The translations under genes were made by a program, and so were the position numbers. Source: Deltaproteobacteria bacterium (GTDB lineage Bacteria > Desulfobacterota > Desulfobacteria > Desulfobacterales > JAUVKB01). Taken from it: a stretch of 9,398 nt of DNA. Positions 6,980-9,398 of this stretch are shown here, in pieces (the stretch's first letter is position 1; each line of letters begins with the position of its first letter). Under the pieces are notes generated by a model. That model made no database searches. It worked only from the letters and a program-made list of their open reading frames with translations, and was not told the DNA's origin. The stretch lies in NCBI GenBank assembly GCA_030596405.1, contig JAUVKB010000078.1:1-9398 (forward strand), in the 5' to 3' direction.

Positions 6980-7291
6980 TCATATAAAAATTCCGTCCGA
7001 ACCTTTGCTTTTCATATTTTTAAATGCATGGTCAACATCATCAACCCTGAGTATTATTGCGGTCCGGTCCTGACTGTCCGTATCAAAGGGTTTGTTGTTT
7101 TTACCCACGACATCCGCCATAAAATTATGTTTAAAAAGTGCAAGATGAATTGCATCGGTTTTAAACTCGGCGTAATCGGAGGTCTCGTCACCATACCTTA
7201 CAGGCAGTTCAAGCACGTCTTTATAGAAAATGAAACATTCTTTGAATTTTTTTACGAGAAGTCTTATATGGAATCGATTTAATTTTATCAT
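6980..7291 (-). pseudogene. VOC/glyoxalase-fold protein, C-terminally truncated
   Basis: The residues KLNRFHIRLLVKKFKECFIF, then YKDVLELPVRYGD and YAEFKTD...LALF, are typical of vicinal-oxygen-chelate proteins (the glyoxalase/bleomycin-resistance superfamily). The segment ending VDDVDHAFKNMKSKG begins the second beta-alpha unit. Translation then stops after SDGIFI, at about residue 103. Family members usually run ~120-135 residues and end with a strand like FRDPDGNLIEI that carries a metal ligand. I could not find that strand in any frame downstream. The ATG at 7291 matches the family N-terminus; a GTG at 7300 is in frame but adds only three residues. Neither start has a clear ribosome binding site. 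The gene sits beside an IS relic, so decay is likely, although a short functional protein cannot be excluded. The substrate is unknown. Confidence 0.6.
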
Positions 7292-7350
7292 AATTTGCAC
7301 ATACTTAGGCTGCCTTTCTTATGGCGTACAAATACTTTATATAAAATTTT

Positions 7351-7545
7351 CATAGAACATACAACTTTTCCGAAGAATAGGAAATAGAAAAAAACTTTGC
7401 GGCACTCAGGCACATTGCATTGAACATGATAAAAAAGGAAACCTCACTGAAAAAGAGTATTAAGTCCAAACGGCTCAGAGCTGGATGGAATAACGATTAC
7501 TTATTAAAGGTCATGGCAGAATGACTTCCAAATGCGGTTACCCTG
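7351..7545 (+). mobile_element. 3' relic of an ISAs1-family insertion sequence
   Basis: From 7381 to the stop at 7522-7524 the frame reads EIEKNFAALRHIALNMIKKE, then TSLKKSIKSKRLRAGW, then NNDYLLKVMAE. This matches the conserved C-terminus of ISAs1-type DDE transposases (roughly 'AENFAxLRRIALNLLK...SxKxKRxxAGWDxxYLxxVL'). The same frame upstream (7351-7377, HRTYNFSEE) loosely resembles the preceding 'HWxLDVxFxED' region, but a TAG at 7378-7380 interrupts it and residues are missing. About 20 nt after the stop the sequence AAATGCGGTTACCCTG (7530-7545) looks like the outer end of an ISAs1-type terminal repeat. The 5' end, most of the transposase and the left repeat are absent. The family assignment is from memory of the motif. 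Confidence 0.7.
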
Positions 7546-7761
7546 GCTTATCTGTGTTTATGGTTTGACTTTGAGGTTTGATCGGAGCAATATACATTTT
7601 GATAAGATTCCTTTTTTTGATTGTTTTGGCCAAATAATACATATCACAGAAAGCAAATTTTGTCAATATTTATAATTATTTTAACTGGTTAAGCTTAGCA
7701 CCTTTAAGAAATGTTAACCCCGAAAGTTGAGTTATAAACAACTTAATAAAGGAGGCTTGGT
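7546..7761 (+). other. AT-rich leader of the secreted-protein gene
   Basis: This stretch holds no gene. It contains a direct repeat of GGTTTGA (7562-7568 and 7575-7581). A perfect TATAAT (7671-7676) has no acceptable -35. A 6-bp inverted repeat, AAGTTG (7724-7729) with CAACTT (7739-7744), lies just before the ribosome binding site. AAGGAGG (7749-7755) is a full Shine-Dalgarno that fixes the ATG at 7762. The promoter is presumably here but I could not place it with confidence. Confidence 0.35.
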
Positions 7762-8532
7762 ATGAAAAAAATCGCAATAATTTTAGGCATGCTCATTCTT
7801 TTTTTTACCTGTCAGGGATGGGCGGACACCATTGACGAGGTCACTGTCACAGAGGAAGCGCCATATATAGTGGAAATCAATGGCACCTATTCCGACGGGT
7901 GCGACAGAGATCCGGTTCTCCTCACAACATACCTTGATAACACGATAATAATTCAGATTTTCACAGTTCCACCTGCCGGAGATTGCCCTGACGGAGAAGA
8001 AAATGTCTTTGACTTCAGCCTGGAAATTGTCCCGCCCGGTGATGATTATCAGATCAATGTAATTATGTATCGGGGAACGCCCAGGGCGGATGAAGATGTT
8101 GAAGTTATTGATTCGGAAACGTTAGAGGTTCAGTCCGACATTGAAGAATTGGAAGCAACGGTTGATATTAATCCGGATACCATTAATATAAAACGCAAGG
8201 GGCAGTATATCAATGCAAGAATAACCCTCTCAGGAGGGGAGCATGATGTCTCGGATATAGATGCGGAAACCATATTATTGGCGATAATAACAGACGGGGA
8301 GGAATCGGGTACCGTCGTTTCGGCCCAAAAAGTTGCAGTAGATGAGGATGAGGACAATATTCTGATCGTAAAATTTGACAATGATGAGGTGTTAACCCTT
8401 ATTGAAGAGGAAGTTGACGTATTCCCGCAGTATGTTATCTTTGTGGTAAAAGGGGCATTGGAAGACGGCTCTTTATTTTCAGGGACTGACGATGTAAAAG
8501 TGATGAATCCTGGAAAGTCCAAGTCTATTTAG
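7762..8532 (+). CDS. secreted acidic beta-sandwich protein of unknown function
   Basis: The 256-residue protein starts with a clear Sec signal peptide: a MKK start, a hydrophobic core to ~16 and probable cleavage after GWA at residue 21. The Cys in FFTC is not in a proper lipobox. The mature protein appears to have two domains. Residues ~22-105 are beta-rich with Cys47 and Cys75, which could form a disulfide, and a strand-turn pattern (PPGDDYQINV) seen in small secreted beta-sandwich modules. Residues ~133-248 begin VDINPDTINIKRKGQY and continue HDVSDIDAETILL. This recalls the recurring 'IDIxPxxxNxKSKGxxxVxIxxxxDxDVxxIDxxTxxL' module of bacterial and archaeal surface proteins. The protein is very rich in Asp and Glu, so divalent-ion binding or a surface role is possible but not shown. 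It has a strong AAGGAGG ribosome binding site and sits alone between an IS relic and a convergent phosphate permease. Confidence 0.8.
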   Translation: MKKIAIILGMLILFFTCQGWADTIDEVTVTEEAPYIVEINGTYSDGCDRDPVLLTTYLDNTIIIQIFTVPPAGDCPDGEENVFDFSLEIVPPGDDYQINVIMYRGTPRADEDVEVIDSETLEVQSDIEELEATVDINPDTINIKRKGQYINARITLSGGEHDVSDIDAETILLAIITDGEESGTVVSAQKVAVDEDEDNILIVKFDNDEVLTLIEEEVDVFPQYVIFVVKGALEDGSLFSGTDDVKVMNPGKSKSI

Positions 8533-8543
8533 TCAGCACCGCG

Positions 8544-8570
8544 ATTCACGGCGGCGCAGCCGCCGTGAAT
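8544..8570. terminator. strong GC-rich hairpin between convergent genes
   Basis: ATTCACGGCGGC (8544-8555) is perfectly complementary to GCCGCCGTGAAT (8559-8570), giving a 12-bp stem with a 3-nt GCA loop. It starts 12 nt after the stop of the secreted-protein gene and lies 20 nt beyond the stop of the permease gene, so it could end transcripts from both sides. No U-tract directly follows on either strand; T5 comes only at 8585-8591 on the + strand. It may be a protective 3' hairpin or a REP-like extragenic palindrome rather than a true intrinsic terminator. Confidence 0.45.
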
Positions 8571-8589
8571 AAACAATAAAAAAATATTT

Positions 8590-9398
8590 TTACGCTACAG
8601 TCAATATTATCAGCAAATATGACAGTATGCCTGCTGCAACCGGAGTTAAAAGCCAGCCTGCTGCTATTTTTACAAGCGATTTTAAGCTAACGGTGCGTAG
8701 ATCACCTGCCAGGCCGATGCCTGTCACGGCGCCGACCACAGCCTGGGAAGAAGAAACAGGGACTCCTATTTGAGTGAATATGTGGAGAGTAAAGGCTTCG
8801 GCAAGAACAACCACAAAAGCTGAAAAAGGGTCAAGTGGGACAATCCCTTTGCCGACAGTCATCATGACCTTTTTGCTGTATGTTAAAACACCTATGGCAA
8901 TACTTGCTCCTCCGACTATAGCCGCAGTCTCAGCAGACAAAAGGCCTGTTCCCACATAGATTCCTGTGACGTTGGCCACATTATTTGCGCCGAGCGAATA
9001 TGCCCCATAAGACCCTGCTGTTATAATTCCGATAAAGTAAATATAATTGCGCAGAGTTAAGCTGTTTACTGTCTTGTTAAACAGATATTTTAAAGAGCGG
9101 TAAAAAAAATATCCTAAAACGATTCCCAAAACAGGTGTGAATGCCCAGCATATAACTATTTTATAAAGTTTTGAAAAATCTGCCGTTCCTGAAAGAATTC
9201 CTGCTCCTACAACAGCCCCTATAATTCCCTGGGAAGATGAAGCCGGAATAGCCATGAAAGTTAAAACAGCCATAGTAACGCCTGTGGCAAGGGTACAGCA
9301 GAATGCTTCGATCGGTATCAGGCGGGAGATGTCTTTGATCGTTGCCATGCACTTTGGCCCTTCAAGAATGGCTCCAAGCAATACAAATGCCGCTGTGA
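8590..9398 (-). CDS. PiT-family inorganic phosphate permease, 5' partial
   Basis: This integral membrane protein imports inorganic phosphate (rarely sulfate) with a cation. The frame is open through the window edge, and the visible upstream codons read TAAFV before LLGAILEGPK, so the start is outside. The two-fold internal repeat of PiT proteins can be seen. PASSSQGIIGAVVGAGIL (start ~9246) and PVSSSQAVVGAVTGIGL (start ~8760) are copies of the same segment. The second-half signature is GANNVANVTG at 8962-8991; the more common form is GANDVANA. The first copy of this signature should lie upstream, off the window. Several hydrophobic spans of ~20 residues alternate with short loops, e.g. near YIYFIGIITAGSYGAYSL, and the C-terminus ends in a hydrophobic helix. 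The gene converges on the secreted-protein gene with a hairpin between them. Confidence 0.9.
   Translation of the reverse strand, partial: TAAFVLLGAILEGPKCMATIKDISRLIPIEAFCCTLATGVTMAVLTFMAIPASSSQGIIGAVVGAGILSGTADFSKLYKIVICWAFTPVLGIVLGYFFYRSLKYLFNKTVNSLTLRNYIYFIGIITAGSYGAYSLGANNVANVTGIYVGTGLLSAETAAIVGGASIAIGVLTYSKKVMMTVGKGIVPLDPFSAFVVVLAEAFTLHIFTQIGVPVSSSQAVVGAVTGIGLAGDLRTVSLKSLVKIAAGWLLTPVAAGILSYLLIILTVA

Noticed and set aside
7028..7282. 84-residue open frame on + opposite the VOC gene
   Set aside because: The minus-strand frame has clear family identity and this frame has none.
7562..7581. GGTTTGA direct repeat (two copies, 13-bp period) as an iteron or CRISPR-like array
   Set aside because: There are only two short copies, with no further units or regular spacing.
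7671..7676. Perfect TATAAT upstream of the secreted-protein gene
   Set aside because: No acceptable -35 lies 15-19 bp upstream, and such hexamers are expected by chance in this very AT-rich stretch.
8130..8522. 130-residue open frame on - within the secreted-protein gene
   Set aside because: It is a Ser/Thr-rich shadow of the acidic coding strand, with no initiation signal.

Overview
The window looks like ordinary chromosomal DNA from an AT-rich bacterium with an anaerobic metabolism. The best guess is a sulfate-reducer-type deltaproteobacterium (Desulfobacterota, perhaps Desulfobacterales). This rests on a four-subunit pyruvate:ferredoxin oxidoreductase, the tRNA types, and the general look of the FabH, VOC and PiT proteins. 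It is inference from remembered family resemblance, not a database result.

Layout. (1) 1-834, + strand: the 3' part of a fabH-type ketoacyl-ACP synthase III whose first ~50 codons lie off the window. (2) 928-1136, - strand: tRNA-Arg(TCG) and tRNA-His(GTG), both with encoded CCA, convergent with fabH. (3) 1263-3805, + strand: a good sigma70-type promoter, then an MltD-type lytic transglycosylase lipoprotein with three LysM repeats, then a tRNA-Arg(CCT) starting 3 nt after its stop codon, then a stand-alone CheY-like receiver starting 21 nt after the tRNA. (4) 3840-6845, - strand: a tight porC-porD-porA-porB operon (gamma, delta, alpha, beta) for oxidative decarboxylation of pyruvate to acetyl-CoA, or the reverse CO2-fixing reaction, coupled to ferredoxin. 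A near-perfect dyad lies just upstream. (5) 6980-7545: a degraded strip holding a VOC/glyoxalase-like gene that has lost its C-terminus and the 3' relic of an ISAs1-family transposase. (6) 7762-8532, + strand: a secreted acidic beta-sandwich protein of unknown function. (7) 8544-8570: a strong hairpin between convergent genes. (8) 8590-9398, - strand: a PiT-family phosphate permease running off the window.

Apart from the por operon, which makes one enzyme, the genes are housekeeping neighbours without an obvious shared pathway. I found no CRISPR array, intact mobile element, defence system, toxin-antitoxin pair or biosynthetic cluster. The observations most worth a second look are the tRNA embedded between mltD and the receiver gene, with its odd T-loop; the palindrome at the por promoter; the unusual first iron-sulfur motif of PorD; the IS relic; the REP-like hairpin; and the uncharacterised secreted protein.
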